NCBI GenBank assembly: GCA_020634155.1 | Contig: JACKCI010000001.1 | Location: 62,001-126,000 of the forward strand | Length of the DNA stretch: 64,000 bases | Direction of reading: 5' to 3' | Source of the DNA: Anaerolineales bacterium | GTDB lineage: Bacteria > Chloroflexota > Anaerolineae > Aggregatilineales > J027 | Shown here: piece by piece, positions 1 through 7,488 of the stretch | How positions within the stretch are numbered: the first letter of the stretch is position 1 | Layout of the letters: every line of letters begins with the position of its first letter | Notes under the pieces: model-generated | Databases searched by the model: none | Told to the model about the DNA's origin: nothing | Seen by the model: only the letters and a program-made list of their open reading frames with translations | Translations under genes and position numbers: made by a program

Positions 1-25
1 AGTCTACACCTTGAATACGAGCCAT
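1..25 (-). CDS. rpsM: 30S ribosomal protein S13, first 8 codons (partial)
   Basis: Only the first eight codons lie in the window, running off the left edge. They read M-A-R-I-Q-G-V-D, the conserved N-terminus of bacterial S13 (usually MARIAGVD). A GAGGAG Shine-Dalgarno sequence stands upstream and a promoter lies just before that (60-88). S13 sits in the head of the 30S subunit and forms intersubunit bridges. The gene following map is therefore rpsM, with infA and rpmJ skipped. The call rests on eight residues plus position in the operon, which together leave little doubt. Confidence 0.85.
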
Positions 26-59
26 AGGATAGGTAAACTCCTCACTTTAGCATTCGGAC

Positions 60-88
60 ATTATATCAAAAACGACACATGCTGACTA
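60..88 (-). promoter_or_regulatory. Promoter in front of rpsM
   Basis: On the minus strand a perfect TATAAT -10 box (60-65) lies 17 bp from TAGTCA (83-88, 4/6 match to TTGACA). It falls in the 73-bp gap between map and rpsM. It would let the distal alpha-operon genes (rpsM and what follows) be transcribed independently of the long operon upstream. This is read directly from sequence; activity is inferred. Confidence 0.65.
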
Positions 89-98
89 GGCTTGATTT

Positions 99-881
99 CT
101 AGAGAACCGTTAAAATGAGCGGTTCACCTTCAGTAATAGCGATGGTATGTTCAAAGTGGGCACACAATGACCCATCTTCGGTAACCACCGTCCATTCATC
201 ATCAAGCACACGGGTTTCTGGACGACCAGCATTAACCATTGGCTCCAACGCGAAGGTCATCCCCGGTTTAAGAGCCGCCGCCTTCCAGCCACGAATCTTC
301 CGCATAGGCCACCAGTTCGGCACTTGAGGCTCTTCGTGCATCTTGCGCCCCACGCCATGACCAGTGTATTCCCGCACAACACTGCACCCGCGCTTCTCCA
401 CGTAATGTTGAATACTCTTGGAGACATCGCTGGTGTAGTTGCCAACGGTAGCGTTGCGGATACCTTCATATAAAGCGGCTTCGGTGATGTCCAGCAAGCG
501 CTGGGCTTCTTTGCTAATCTTCCCGACACCCATCGAAAAGGCGGCATCTCCTACAAACCCTTTGTAAATCACGCCGACGTCAAGGCTGACAATATCACCC
601 TCGGTCAAAATGCGTTGGGGGTTGGGAATCCCATGCACCAACTCATCATTGATACAAGTGGTGATATGAGCAGGAAATGGATTCTGACTGCCATAGGGAT
701 AGCCAATAAAAGCAGAGACAGCCCCATGACTCTCCATAACTTTGAGCGCAACTTGGTCAAGTTCCCATGTGCTGATACCGGGTTTAACGGCCTCACGCAG
801 GGCTTCATGACAGCGGGCTACAATACGCCCCGCCTCACGCATCGCCATGATTTCTTCAGAGTTTTTGTAGTGAATTGCCAT
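99..881 (-). CDS. map: Methionine aminopeptidase, type I
   Basis: Removes the initiator methionine from nascent proteins in the cytoplasm. The 260-residue length is that of the single-domain bacterial type I enzyme with the pita-bread fold. Metal ligands are visible in order: Asp in SLDVGV and in VGDAAF, His in TGHGVGRKMHEEP, Glu in FALEPMV and Glu in HFEHTIAITE. It is the last gene before the rpsM promoter and follows adk by 6 bp, the standard secY-adk-map order. The identification is secure. Confidence 0.97.
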   Translation of the reverse strand: MAIHYKNSEEIMAMREAGRIVARCHEALREAVKPGISTWELDQVALKVMESHGAVSAFIGYPYGSQNPFPAHITTCINDELVHGIPNPQRILTEGDIVSLDVGVIYKGFVGDAAFSMGVGKISKEAQRLLDITEAALYEGIRNATVGNYTSDVSKSIQHYVEKRGCSVVREYTGHGVGRKMHEEPQVPNWWPMRKIRGWKAAALKPGMTFALEPMVNAGRPETRVLDDEWTVVTEDGSLCAHFEHTIAITEGEPLILTVL

Positions 882-887
882 GCTGAT

Positions 888-1550
888 TTATTCCATCAAG
901 GTGGTATCAATCGCCGCGATAACAGCCTCCGCTACAGCGTTAATGGCTTGATCGGCGTCAATTTCCTTGAGCAAACCCCGTTCACGATAGTAGTCGATTA
1001 GGGGTGCAGTTTGCGTAAAGTACAGGTCAATCCGACGCTCAACAGCCTCACGGTTGTCGTCATCGCGTTGGATTAAGGGCAGACCATCGACATCATCGAC
1101 ACCCTCAACTTGAGGGGGATTGAAGTAGATATTGTAAACACGCTGCTTGTCTTGCGAATAACGCCGCCCTTCAGTGCGTTTAATCGCGGTTTCTCGGTCA
1201 AGTTCTAGGATGATGGCTGCGGTGATGCGTTCTTGGTATTGGGCTAAGAGTGTATCAAGGTACTGGGCTTGGTCACGGTTGCGTGGATACCCATCGAAAA
1301 TCACGCCACTCGCGGCGTCCGGCTTTTGAATGCGCTCTTTGACCATTTCATTGGTAACTTCATCGGGGATAAGCTCACCCTTAGCCATCAGGTCTTGTAC
1401 CCGACGTGCCAGCGGCGTGTCTTCTGTTTTCATCGCCCGAAAGAGGTCACCAGTTGAAAGATGGAGCAAACCGAGTTTTTCTTTGAGTATAACTGCCTGT
1501 GTGCCCTTGCCTGCTCCTTGAACACCCATCAGAACAATATAAGTACCCAT
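888..1550 (-). CDS. adk: Adenylate kinase
   Basis: Interconverts ATP + AMP and two ADP. The P-loop GVQGAGKGTQA is at the N-terminus, the AMP-binding segment LSTGDLFRA follows, and the long-form LID contains YNIYFNPPQVEG and RDDDNREAVERR. The LID has no zinc cysteines, so this is the non-zinc long type. I take the ATG at 1550 as the start because AAAGGA lies 5 nt upstream; the ATG two codons earlier overlaps that Shine-Dalgarno. The product is 220 residues. It sits between secY and map and is separated from secY by a strong hairpin. Confidence 0.96.
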   Translation of the reverse strand: MGTYIVLMGVQGAGKGTQAVILKEKLGLLHLSTGDLFRAMKTEDTPLARRVQDLMAKGELIPDEVTNEMVKERIQKPDAASGVIFDGYPRNRDQAQYLDTLLAQYQERITAAIILELDRETAIKRTEGRRYSQDKQRVYNIYFNPPQVEGVDDVDGLPLIQRDDDNREAVERRIDLYFTQTAPLIDYYRERGLLKEIDADQAINAVAEAVIAAIDTTLME

Positions 1551-1570
1551 CTGCATCCTTTCTCAAAAGT

Positions 1571-1602
1571 GGCTTGTAGGCAACAGCCGTTACCTACAAG
1601 CC
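1571..1602 (-). other. Intercistronic hairpin between secY and adk
   Basis: A perfect 10-bp inverted repeat (1571-1580 with 1593-1602, 12-nt loop) fills the gap between the secY stop and the adk start. On the transcribed strand it is followed by ACTTTTG, a poor U-tract, so it could act as a weak terminator, a processing site or a 3'-end stabiliser. A comparable hairpin lies on the other side of secY. Confidence 0.6.
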
Positions 1603-1610
1603 AGAGGCGG

Positions 1611-2936
1611 CTACCGACGCAGGAAGCCGTCGTAATTTCTCATCATTAATTGCGCTTCAAGCTGGCGCATGGTGTCGATAACTACACCGACTACGATGAT
1701 CAAGCCTGCGGGGCCAACGACGGCTGCCGCATTATTGGCTGTACCCTGAGTCGCTGCGGTTGAGTCCAACAGGATACCGTTCACAACCTGAATAATACCG
1801 GGCATGATTGCTACCCCGCCAAGGAACAGCGCCCCAACTAAGGTGATACGGCGCACAACCGTTGTGATATAGTCTTGGGTGCGGCGTCCGGGGCGAATAC
1901 CGGGAATAAACCCGCCATTCTTTTGCAGGTTCTCCGCTAGATTCTGGTTTTGAATCATGATGTCGGTATAGAAGTAGGTGAAGGCTACGACCAGAATGAA
2001 GTAAATTGACCAATATGGCAAGCCTTGGGCATTCCCGAAGTTCTGTTGCAGGTAGTTCCCTACACTACCGGATGGGAAAAGACCAGCGATGATGGCAGGG
2101 AAGGTAATGATGGATTGAGCAAAGATCAGGGGAATCATGCCCGCGGTGTTGACCCGCAAGGGGATATGTGATTGACCACCCCCATAGACCTTACGACCCC
2201 GCACACGCTTCCCATATTGCACCGGAATCCGTCGGGTACCCTCTTGAATCAGCACAATGACAACGACGGTGAAGATGGTGAGGCCGACAAACAGAATCAA
2301 GTTGTACAAGAAGTAATTTTGCAACAACCGATAGAGGTTGGCTGGGGCGCGGGCTACGATACCTGCAAAGATGATAATGGAGATACCATTCCCAATCCCT
2401 TGTTCAGAGATCAGTTCACCGAGCCAAATCGCCAACATCGTACCCGCAGTCATCGTTGCGACAACCGTCAGGGTGAGCAATCCCTCGCTACCAAAACCGG
2501 GGATGAGGCCACCACCTGAAATTTGGGAGTTAAAGATGTTGATTTGTCCAATCGACTGCAAAATCGCCATTGGAATGGTGAGGTAGTAAGTCCATTGGTT
2601 GATCTTTTCTTGCCCACCGGGTTCACGTGCAATACGCTCCAGTGGTGGAAAGATAGGAACCAGCAATTGCAGAATAATGGAGGCAGTAATGTACGGATAC
2701 ACCCCATTGGCAATGATACTGAAGTTGGAGACTGCCCCACCAGACAGCAGGTCTAACACCCCAAGAAAACCACCCGCCTCGCTATCGAAGAGTGACTTGA
2801 GGGCGTCACGGTCAACCCCCGGCACTGATACATGGGCAGCAAAGCGGTAGATAATCAGGATAAAGACCGTAAACAGAATTCTGCGCCGAATGTCCGGCAA
2901 CCGAAATGCATTACGTACTGCATCTAACATCGTCAT
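1611..2936 (-). CDS. secY: Preprotein translocase subunit SecY
   Basis: Central channel of the Sec translocon in the cytoplasmic membrane, working with SecE and SecG. The 441-residue protein has ten hydrophobic segments. Recognisable family stretches include the N-terminal PDIRRRILFTVFILIIYR, the plug region after VPGVD, ISIIIFAGIVAR, the cytosolic loop QEGTRRIPVQYGKR and the C-terminal PGIRPGRRTQDYI. It lies in the usual rplO-secY-adk position. Both flanking gaps contain strong hairpins, which may set its level apart from the ribosomal proteins. Confidence 0.97.
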   Translation of the reverse strand: MTMLDAVRNAFRLPDIRRRILFTVFILIIYRFAAHVSVPGVDRDALKSLFDSEAGGFLGVLDLLSGGAVSNFSIIANGVYPYITASIILQLLVPIFPPLERIAREPGGQEKINQWTYYLTIPMAILQSIGQINIFNSQISGGGLIPGFGSEGLLTLTVVATMTAGTMLAIWLGELISEQGIGNGISIIIFAGIVARAPANLYRLLQNYFLYNLILFVGLTIFTVVVIVLIQEGTRRIPVQYGKRVRGRKVYGGGQSHIPLRVNTAGMIPLIFAQSIITFPAIIAGLFPSGSVGNYLQQNFGNAQGLPYWSIYFILVVAFTYFYTDIMIQNQNLAENLQKNGGFIPGIRPGRRTQDYITTVVRRITLVGALFLGGVAIMPGIIQVVNGILLDSTAATQGTANNAAAVVGPAGLIIVVGVVIDTMRQLEAQLMMRNYDGFLRR

Positions 2937-2954
2937 CTGTTCCTTTGATGTTCA

Positions 2955-2983
2955 GTTGGCGAGGAGGACACCCCCTCGCCAAC
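2955..2983 (-). other. Intercistronic hairpin between rplO and secY
   Basis: A perfect 10-bp stem (2955-2964 with 2974-2983, 9-nt loop) lies between the rplO stop and the secY start. No U-run follows on the minus strand, so it is not a classical terminator. It may be a processing or stability element of the polycistronic mRNA. Confidence 0.6.
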
Positions 2984-2991
2984 CGATGACT

Positions 2992-3519
2992 TTATTTTTG
3001 TTGCTGGCGGAGCGCCTCAAGCTGGGCTTTAGGCAACTTCTTAACGGTGGCCCGTGCCCCAGTTAGCAGCAGTTCCAGCTTTTGCATAGAACCGCCTGCT
3101 TTCTCGATTTGCTCAACGGCGCTTTTACTAAAACGGTGGGCATAGATGGTGAGCTTATGACTCAGTTCACCACGCCCCAAGATGACTACTGGCTCGTTGG
3201 CATCGCGGATTAAGCCCTTAGCAGCCAAGGCTTCGGGCGTGACCACGTCACCATCGGCGAAACGCTCTTGCAAGTTATCCAGATTGACCTCTTGATACTC
3301 AATCCGGAAGATGTTGGAAAACCCGCGCTTGAAAGGCAGACGCCGTACCAACGGCAATTGACCACCTTCAAAGTACGGGGCTTTCTTTCCACCACTACGT
3401 GCGCCTTGACCTTTGGTACCACGACCAGCCGTCTTACCTTGACCAGCGGCATGACCGCGACCCACACGGTTCGGCTTGCGCTTTGATCCCTTCGCAGGGC
3501 GAAGATCGTGTAGTTTCAT
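2992..3519 (-). CDS. rplO: 50S ribosomal protein L15
   Basis: Large-subunit protein that binds 23S rRNA late in assembly. The N-terminal basic, glycine-rich tail (KLHDLRPAKGSKRKPNRVGRG, then HAAGQGKTAGRGTKGQGARSG) threads into rRNA in known structures, and the globular part starts near EGGQLPLVRRLPFKRGF. At 175 residues it is about 25-30 longer than the E. coli protein, with a C-terminal extension rich in Lys/Gln. It is separated by 2 bp from rpmD, the normal spc order. Confidence 0.96.
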   Translation of the reverse strand: MKLHDLRPAKGSKRKPNRVGRGHAAGQGKTAGRGTKGQGARSGGKKAPYFEGGQLPLVRRLPFKRGFSNIFRIEYQEVNLDNLQERFADGDVVTPEALAAKGLIRDANEPVVILGRGELSHKLTIYAHRFSKSAVEQIEKAGGSMQKLELLLTGARATVKKLPKAQLEALRQQQK

Positions 3520-3521
3520 CG

Positions 3522-3713
3522 TTAACTTTCCACTTCCTCGACACTCACCAAATGGCTGATTTTGTTAATCATACCGCGAATGGCGGGGGTGTCGTCATGT
3601 TCAACGGTTCGGTTCATCTTTCGCAAGCCCAAAGAAACCGCTGTGTCTTTTTGGCGTTGCGTGGATGAAATGGTGCTTTTGACCAGCGTAATTTTAAGCG
3701 TTTTCTTTGTCAT
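3522..3713 (-). CDS. rpmD: 50S ribosomal protein L30
   Basis: Small large-subunit protein of 63 residues beginning MTKKTLKITLVKS and containing the family segment LGLRKMNRTVEHDDTPAIRGMI. I chose the internal ATG at 3713 because the family starts there; the longer upstream reading frame has no L30 similarity. This start lies inside the end of rpsE, so the two genes overlap by 20 nt in different frames, which suggests translational coupling. The order rpsE-rpmD-rplO is canonical. Confidence 0.95.
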   Translation of the reverse strand: MTKKTLKITLVKSTISSTQRQKDTAVSLGLRKMNRTVEHDDTPAIRGMINKISHLVSVEEVES

Positions 3714-4248
3714 GTTGCTTTCGCTCCCAGAATGGACGGATGTCGTCAGGGTCTTTGCCACGCATCGCGGCAAGAGTCTGGACATTCTTTAGTTGCATCA
3801 GGCCATCCATGGTGGCTTGGGCAACGTTTAGAATATTGGCGCTTGCCATGCTCTTGCTCAAAATGTCGCGCACGCCAGCAACTTCTAACACGGCACGCAC
3901 ACCACCACCCGCAATAACACCCGTACCGGGTGAGGCAGGTTTGAGCATCACTGTTGCCCCACCATGCGTCCCCATGACTTGATGCGGTACGGTTGTACCT
4001 GACAGGGCAATTTGACGCATATTGCGGCGGGCACGCTCGGTGCCTTTGCGGATTGCATCCGGAACGCTACGGGCTTTGCCAACACCAATCCCTACCCGCC
4101 CCTTGTTATCCCCAACGACAACAACGGTACGGAAGGCAAAGTGACGACCACCCTTGACCACCTTGGCGACACGGGTGATGTCAATCACGCGCTCGTCAAG
4201 CTCTTCGCGGCTGTCCTCAATACGTGGATCTCGTTCTCGTCTTCCCAT
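3694..4248 (-). CDS. rpsE: 30S ribosomal protein S5
   Basis: Small-subunit protein at the solvent side, involved in mRNA entry and decoding accuracy. The N-terminal double-stranded RNA-binding domain contains VKGGRHFAFRTVVVVGDNKG, and the C-terminal domain contains GVRAVLEVAGVRDILSKS. It is 184 residues, somewhat longer than E. coli S5 owing to an acidic/basic N-terminal tail and a charged C-terminus. Its last 20 nt overlap rpmD. Confidence 0.97.
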   Translation of the reverse strand: MGRRERDPRIEDSREELDERVIDITRVAKVVKGGRHFAFRTVVVVGDNKGRVGIGVGKARSVPDAIRKGTERARRNMRQIALSGTTVPHQVMGTHGGATVMLKPASPGTGVIAGGGVRAVLEVAGVRDILSKSMASANILNVAQATMDGLMQLKNVQTLAAMRGKDPDDIRPFWERKQHDKENA

Positions 4249-4259
4249 GGTGGGTTCTC

Positions 4260-4625
4260 CTAAAAGTCCAGTCCGCCTTCGCGGGCACCATCAGCAAGGG
4301 CTTTAATACGCCCATGATACCGATACCCACCGCGATCGAAGACAACTTGGTTAATGCCGACTTTCTTGGCACGGTCAGCAACGACCATACCAACAATTTT
4401 GGCCGCTTCAGCCTTGGTCTTGCCTTCGACTTGCTTGGCGACCTCGCGGTCAACGGTCGAAGCTGAGACAATCGTATTACCCTTTTCGTCATCAATGACT
4501 TGGGCATAGATATTTTCTAAACTACGGAATACGTTCAAACGCGGGCGTTCGGCGGTACCATAGATTTTGGCCCGCACCCGTAACTGACGACGCTTCCGCG
4601 CTACATTACGTGATTTCTTTGCCAT
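4260..4625 (-). CDS. rplR: 50S ribosomal protein L18
   Basis: 5S rRNA-binding protein that joins L5 in the central protuberance. The 121-residue length is typical. Family features are the Arg/Lys-rich N-terminus (RKRRQLRVRAKIYGTAERPR), LNVFRSLENIYAQVIDDEKG and the C-terminal FDRGGYRYHGRIKALADGAR-EGGLDF. It lies 8 bp after rplF and 11 bp before rpsE. Confidence 0.97.
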   Translation of the reverse strand: MAKKSRNVARKRRQLRVRAKIYGTAERPRLNVFRSLENIYAQVIDDEKGNTIVSASTVDREVAKQVEGKTKAEAAKIVGMVVADRAKKVGINQVVFDRGGYRYHGRIKALADGAREGGLDF

Positions 4626-4633
4626 GCGTTCCT

Positions 4634-5182
4634 CTACTTCTTGCCACTCTTACCAGCCTTGCGGCGGATGATTTCGTCACTATAGGCAACGCCTTTGCCC
4701 AGATAGGGTTCCGGGGGGCGTTTCTTACGGATTTCAGCCGCCATTTGGCCTACTTCGTCTTTACGAATCCCACGCACAATAATCACGGTTCCGCGCTTGT
4801 CGTCGGGAACTTCGAACCCCAGCGTTGTGCTAGAGTGCATGGTAATCGGGTGCGAGTAACCGAGATGCAGCACAAGGTCTTTGCCCTTGAGTTCAGCACG
4901 ATACCCAACACCAGTGATATTCAATTGCTTAGAGAAGCCTTCTGAGACCCCAACCACCATGTTGTTCACCAAGGCACGGGTTAACCCATGCAATGCGCGA
5001 TGGTGGCGTTGGTCGGTGGGGCGCTCAACAAGCAGATGCCCATCTTCCTCACGAATGGTGATATCTGGGTTAAAGCTTTGGGTCAATTCGCCCTTGGGGC
5101 CTTTGACCTTCAATTCGTTCTTGGTGATGGTAACCGTCACACCCTTGGGGATGGGAATGGGTTGTTTTCCTACACGAGACAT
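4634..5182 (-). CDS. rplF: 50S ribosomal protein L6
   Basis: Binds near the sarcin-ricin loop and helps shape the factor-binding site. It has 182 residues, with the two repeated L6 folds and the C-terminal signature PEPYLGKGVAYSDEIIRRK followed by AGKSGKK. Its start codon is preceded by GGAGG. Unlike its neighbours it is separated from the upstream gene rpsH by a 130-nt structured spacer, unusual inside the spc block. Confidence 0.97.
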   Translation of the reverse strand: MSRVGKQPIPIPKGVTVTITKNELKVKGPKGELTQSFNPDITIREEDGHLLVERPTDQRHHRALHGLTRALVNNMVVGVSEGFSKQLNITGVGYRAELKGKDLVLHLGYSHPITMHSSTTLGFEVPDDKRGTVIIVRGIRKDEVGQMAAEIRKKRPPEPYLGKGVAYSDEIIRRKAGKSGKK

Positions 5183-5312
5183 TCTTTTCCTCCGTCCTCA
5201 TGCTCTGAGACGTCGGGCCGTGACCGCTGCGTCTGTTCAGCTTTCGGAGCAGGTTGCCTCAACCTGAGACCGACTGCGCCGAAAGCCGAACCATAACGCC
5301 GCGACCCGTAGC
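5183..5312 (-). promoter_or_regulatory. Structured 130-nt spacer between rpsH and rplF
   Basis: The spacer folds into a long stem on the transcribed (minus) strand: 5236-5247 pairs with 5279-5290 over 12 bp with one G-U, enclosing a 7-bp hairpin with a 3-nt loop (5250-5256 with 5260-5266). Read on the plus strand, the same pair would be an A-C mismatch, so the fold fits a minus-strand RNA. No U-tract follows, which argues against a terminator. A ribosomal-protein autoregulatory site is possible but not shown. Confidence 0.5.
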
Positions 5313-5726
5313 CTACCACACGTAGCAGAGCACCTCCCCACCGACACCTAAGCGACGTGCTTGCTGACCTGTCATCACACCTTTATTGGTGGTGACAATC
5401 GCAATACCCATACCACTTAGCACCCATGGGATGTTCTTTTTACCAACATAAATACGCCGACCGGGTTTACTCACACGCTTAAGGCCCGTAATTACGGCCC
5501 GACGCTCACGGCGTTCACCGTAGTATTTCAACTCGACGATAATGTCACGCAGATAGGGCTTGGCGGGGTCGGTGATAACTTCGTACCCTTTGATATAGCC
5601 CTCTTCTTGCAGTACCCGTGCAATCTCGACTTTAATGCCAGAATGAGGAACAGTAACCTTGCCACTGCCAATCATTAGAGCATTGCGGACGCGGGTCAGC
5701 ATATCAGCAATTGGATCGCTGTGCAT
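5313..5726 (-). CDS. rpsH: 30S ribosomal protein S8
   Basis: Primary 16S rRNA-binding protein of the central domain and, in E. coli, the translational repressor of the spc operon. At 137 residues it is about five longer than usual. It begins HSDPIADMLTRVRNA and ends with the RNA-binding segment GMGIAIVTTNKGVMTGQQAR, then LGVGGEVLCYVW. It lies 9 bp after rpsN; the downstream spacer before rplF is structured. Confidence 0.97.
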   Translation of the reverse strand: MHSDPIADMLTRVRNALMIGSGKVTVPHSGIKVEIARVLQEEGYIKGYEVITDPAKPYLRDIIVELKYYGERRERRAVITGLKRVSKPGRRIYVGKKNIPWVLSGMGIAIVTTNKGVMTGQQARRLGVGGEVLCYVW

Positions 5727-5735
5727 ACTTAACTC

Positions 5736-5942
5736 CTACCAGCTTGATTTGACAACGCCCGGGATTTTGCCCTGTAGCGCCAGTTCACGGAAGTGGATAC
5801 GGCACAACCCAAAGCGGCGAATATAGCCATGCGGACGCCCACAAATCTTGCCGGAGTGGGGATCAACGTATTGGCAACGATTCTTGACCCGAACTTTGTA
5901 CTTGCGCTTGGTTTCACGTGCGGTCACGGATTTCTTAGCCAT
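5736..5942 (-). CDS. rpsN: 30S ribosomal protein S14 (variant zinc-type)
   Basis: Assembly protein of the 30S head. The C-terminal part is of the short zinc-binding type: CGRPHGYIRRFGLCR, then FRELALQGKIPGVVKSSW. The zinc knuckle is unusual: the first Cys pair is spaced C-x10-C because nine residues (YVDPHSGKI) are inserted where the family has C-x2-C, and the last ligand is His (CRIH) where CxxC is normal. The protein is 68 residues against the usual 61. It may bind zinc as Cys3His. It sits between rplE and rpsH as expected. Confidence 0.93.
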   Translation of the reverse strand: MAKKSVTARETKRKYKVRVKNRCQYVDPHSGKICGRPHGYIRRFGLCRIHFRELALQGKIPGVVKSSW

Positions 5943-5946
5943 TGAG

Positions 5947-6489
5947 CTACTCCTTAAATGGGAAACCCAGTAATTTTAGCAGACGGCGGCCTTCTTCGTC
6001 AGACTTGGCCGTAGTCACGACAGTGATTTCCATGCCCCGAATCTTGTCGATTTTATCGTACTCAATCTCAGGGAAAATCAATTGTTCGCGCAGCCCAAGG
6101 GTAAAATTACCATGACCGTCAAAGGCATTGGACGTAATCCCGCGGAAGTCACGGGTACGCGGGAGGGCAATATTAACAAGCCGATCCAGCAGTGACCACA
6201 TGCGATCACCCCGCAGGGTAACCTTCACGCCGATAGCACGACCTTCACGGAGTTTGAAACCCGCCACACTTTTCTTCGCTCGCATGATGATGGGCTTTTG
6301 GCCTGTAATTTTGGTCAAATCTTCCACGGTTGCATCAAGGGCCTTAGCGTTGTCAAGGGCTTCACCAACCCCAACGTTAAGCACCACTTTGGTGATACGC
6401 GGCACCATCATGACGTTACTGAATTTGAATTCGTCCAGCAAAGCCGGAACAACTTCGGTTTGGTATTTTTCACGCATGGATAATGGCAT
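5947..6489 (-). CDS. rplE: 50S ribosomal protein L5
   Basis: Binds 5S rRNA in the central protuberance and contacts P-site tRNA. The 180-residue length matches the family. Typical segments are NVMMVPRITKVVLNVGVGEA, ITGQKPIIMRAKKSVAGFK-LREG, and the C-terminal IDKIRGMEITVVTTAKSDEE-GRRLLKLLGFPF. It follows rplX by 9 bp. Confidence 0.97.
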   Translation of the reverse strand: MPLSMREKYQTEVVPALLDEFKFSNVMMVPRITKVVLNVGVGEALDNAKALDATVEDLTKITGQKPIIMRAKKSVAGFKLREGRAIGVKVTLRGDRMWSLLDRLVNIALPRTRDFRGITSNAFDGHGNFTLGLREQLIFPEIEYDKIDKIRGMEITVVTTAKSDEEGRRLLKLLGFPFKE

Positions 6490-6498
6490 GAGTTACCT

Positions 6499-6822
6499 CT
6501 AATCAATATCTTTACCGCATGTGCGGCAGACACGAACCTTTTGGCCCTCTTCGCTAACGCGGAACCCAACCCGTACTGCTTCGTCGCATTGCGTACACAC
6601 CAGCATGACGTTGGAGAGGTCAATTGGCCCTTCAAACTCAATGATACCGGGTTGGATTTGGTTACGGCCTGCTTGTTGGGCACCTTGGTGCTTCTTCAAG
6701 ACGTTGACACGCTCAACCACCACCCGATTGGTCTTGGGAATGACGCGGATGACTTGTCCGCGAACCCCTTTATCTTTACCTGCGATGACCTCAACGGTAT
6801 CGCCTGTTCTAATCCGTTGCAT
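6499..6822 (-). CDS. rplX: 50S ribosomal protein L24
   Basis: Assembly initiator of the 50S subunit near the exit tunnel. The N-terminal KOW motif is visible (RTGDTVEVIAGKDKGVRGQV). The C-terminal half carries four cysteines as CTQC...CRTC, a zinc-ribbon variant found in part of the L24 family and absent from E. coli. Length is 107 residues. It lies between rplN and rplE. Confidence 0.97.
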   Translation of the reverse strand: MQRIRTGDTVEVIAGKDKGVRGQVIRVIPKTNRVVVERVNVLKKHQGAQQAGRNQIQPGIIEFEGPIDLSNVMLVCTQCDEAVRVGFRVSEEGQKVRVCRTCGKDID

Positions 6823-6836
6823 CTTGCTCTTCTCCG

Positions 6837-7211
6837 TTACAGGGTTTCTGGCGCAAGTGCCACAATTTTCATGAAGCCCTTAGCACGCAGTTCACGGGCA
6901 ACCGGGCCAAAAATACGGGTACCCAAGGGGTCTTGGCTCCCGTCCGCCTTCAAAATAACAGCAGCGTTATCATCAAACTTGATGTAACTGCCATCATTGC
7001 GGCGGTATTCCTTGGCTGTCCGTACAATAACGGCCTTGACCACATCGCTCTTTTTGACGGAGCCTTGGGGTGTGGCTGATTTGACGGTAGCGACCACAAT
7101 ATCGCCGACGGTGCCCGTTTTGCGTTTGGAACCGCCAAGGATGCGGATGACCAGCAGTTCACGAGCGCCAGTATTATCAGCTACTTTTAGACGTGATTCA
7201 TTCTGAATCAT
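6837..7211 (-). CDS. rplN: 50S ribosomal protein L14
   Basis: Binds 23S rRNA and forms an intersubunit bridge; it is also the docking site of the silencing factor RsfS. The 124 residues begin MIQNESRLKVADNTGARELL and contain RIFGPVARELRAKGFMKIVA, both diagnostic. The start overlaps the end of rpsQ by 14 nt, so translation is probably coupled. Confidence 0.97.
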   Translation of the reverse strand: MIQNESRLKVADNTGARELLVIRILGGSKRKTGTVGDIVVATVKSATPQGSVKKSDVVKAVIVRTAKEYRRNDGSYIKFDDNAAVILKADGSQDPLGTRIFGPVARELRAKGFMKIVALAPETL

Positions 7212-7485
7212 TGTCGGTTCCTTCTTCTTCTAGCAGTACTTGGGCTTCAAGTACCTTCTCAACTGCCCAGCGTTTGCGTTTGCTCAAGGGGCGGCTTTCC
7301 ACAATTTGGACAACTGCGCCATTCTTGATTTGGTCGCTCTCGTCATGGGCCAAGTATTTTTGATAAGTCCGCGTGACTTTTCCATAAAGCGGATGCCGTT
7401 TGATGGTCGTCACTTCGACAACGACGGTTTTGTCCATCTTGTCGCTCACGACAACCCCTTGTAAACGACGACGATTATTAGTCAT
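7198..7485 (-). CDS. rpsQ: 30S ribosomal protein S17
   Basis: Primary 16S rRNA-binding protein with an OB fold. The diagnostic N-terminus RRLQGVVVSDKMDKTVVVEV is followed by HPLYGKVTRTYQKYLAHDES. At 95 residues it is slightly long, ending in an acidic tail (LLEEEGTDNDSE). It is 3 bp after rpmC and overlaps rplN by 14 nt. Confidence 0.97.
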   Translation of the reverse strand: MTNNRRRLQGVVVSDKMDKTVVVEVTTIKRHPLYGKVTRTYQKYLAHDESDQIKNGAVVQIVESRPLSKRKRWAVEKVLEAQVLLEEEGTDNDSE

Positions 7486-7488
7486 GGC

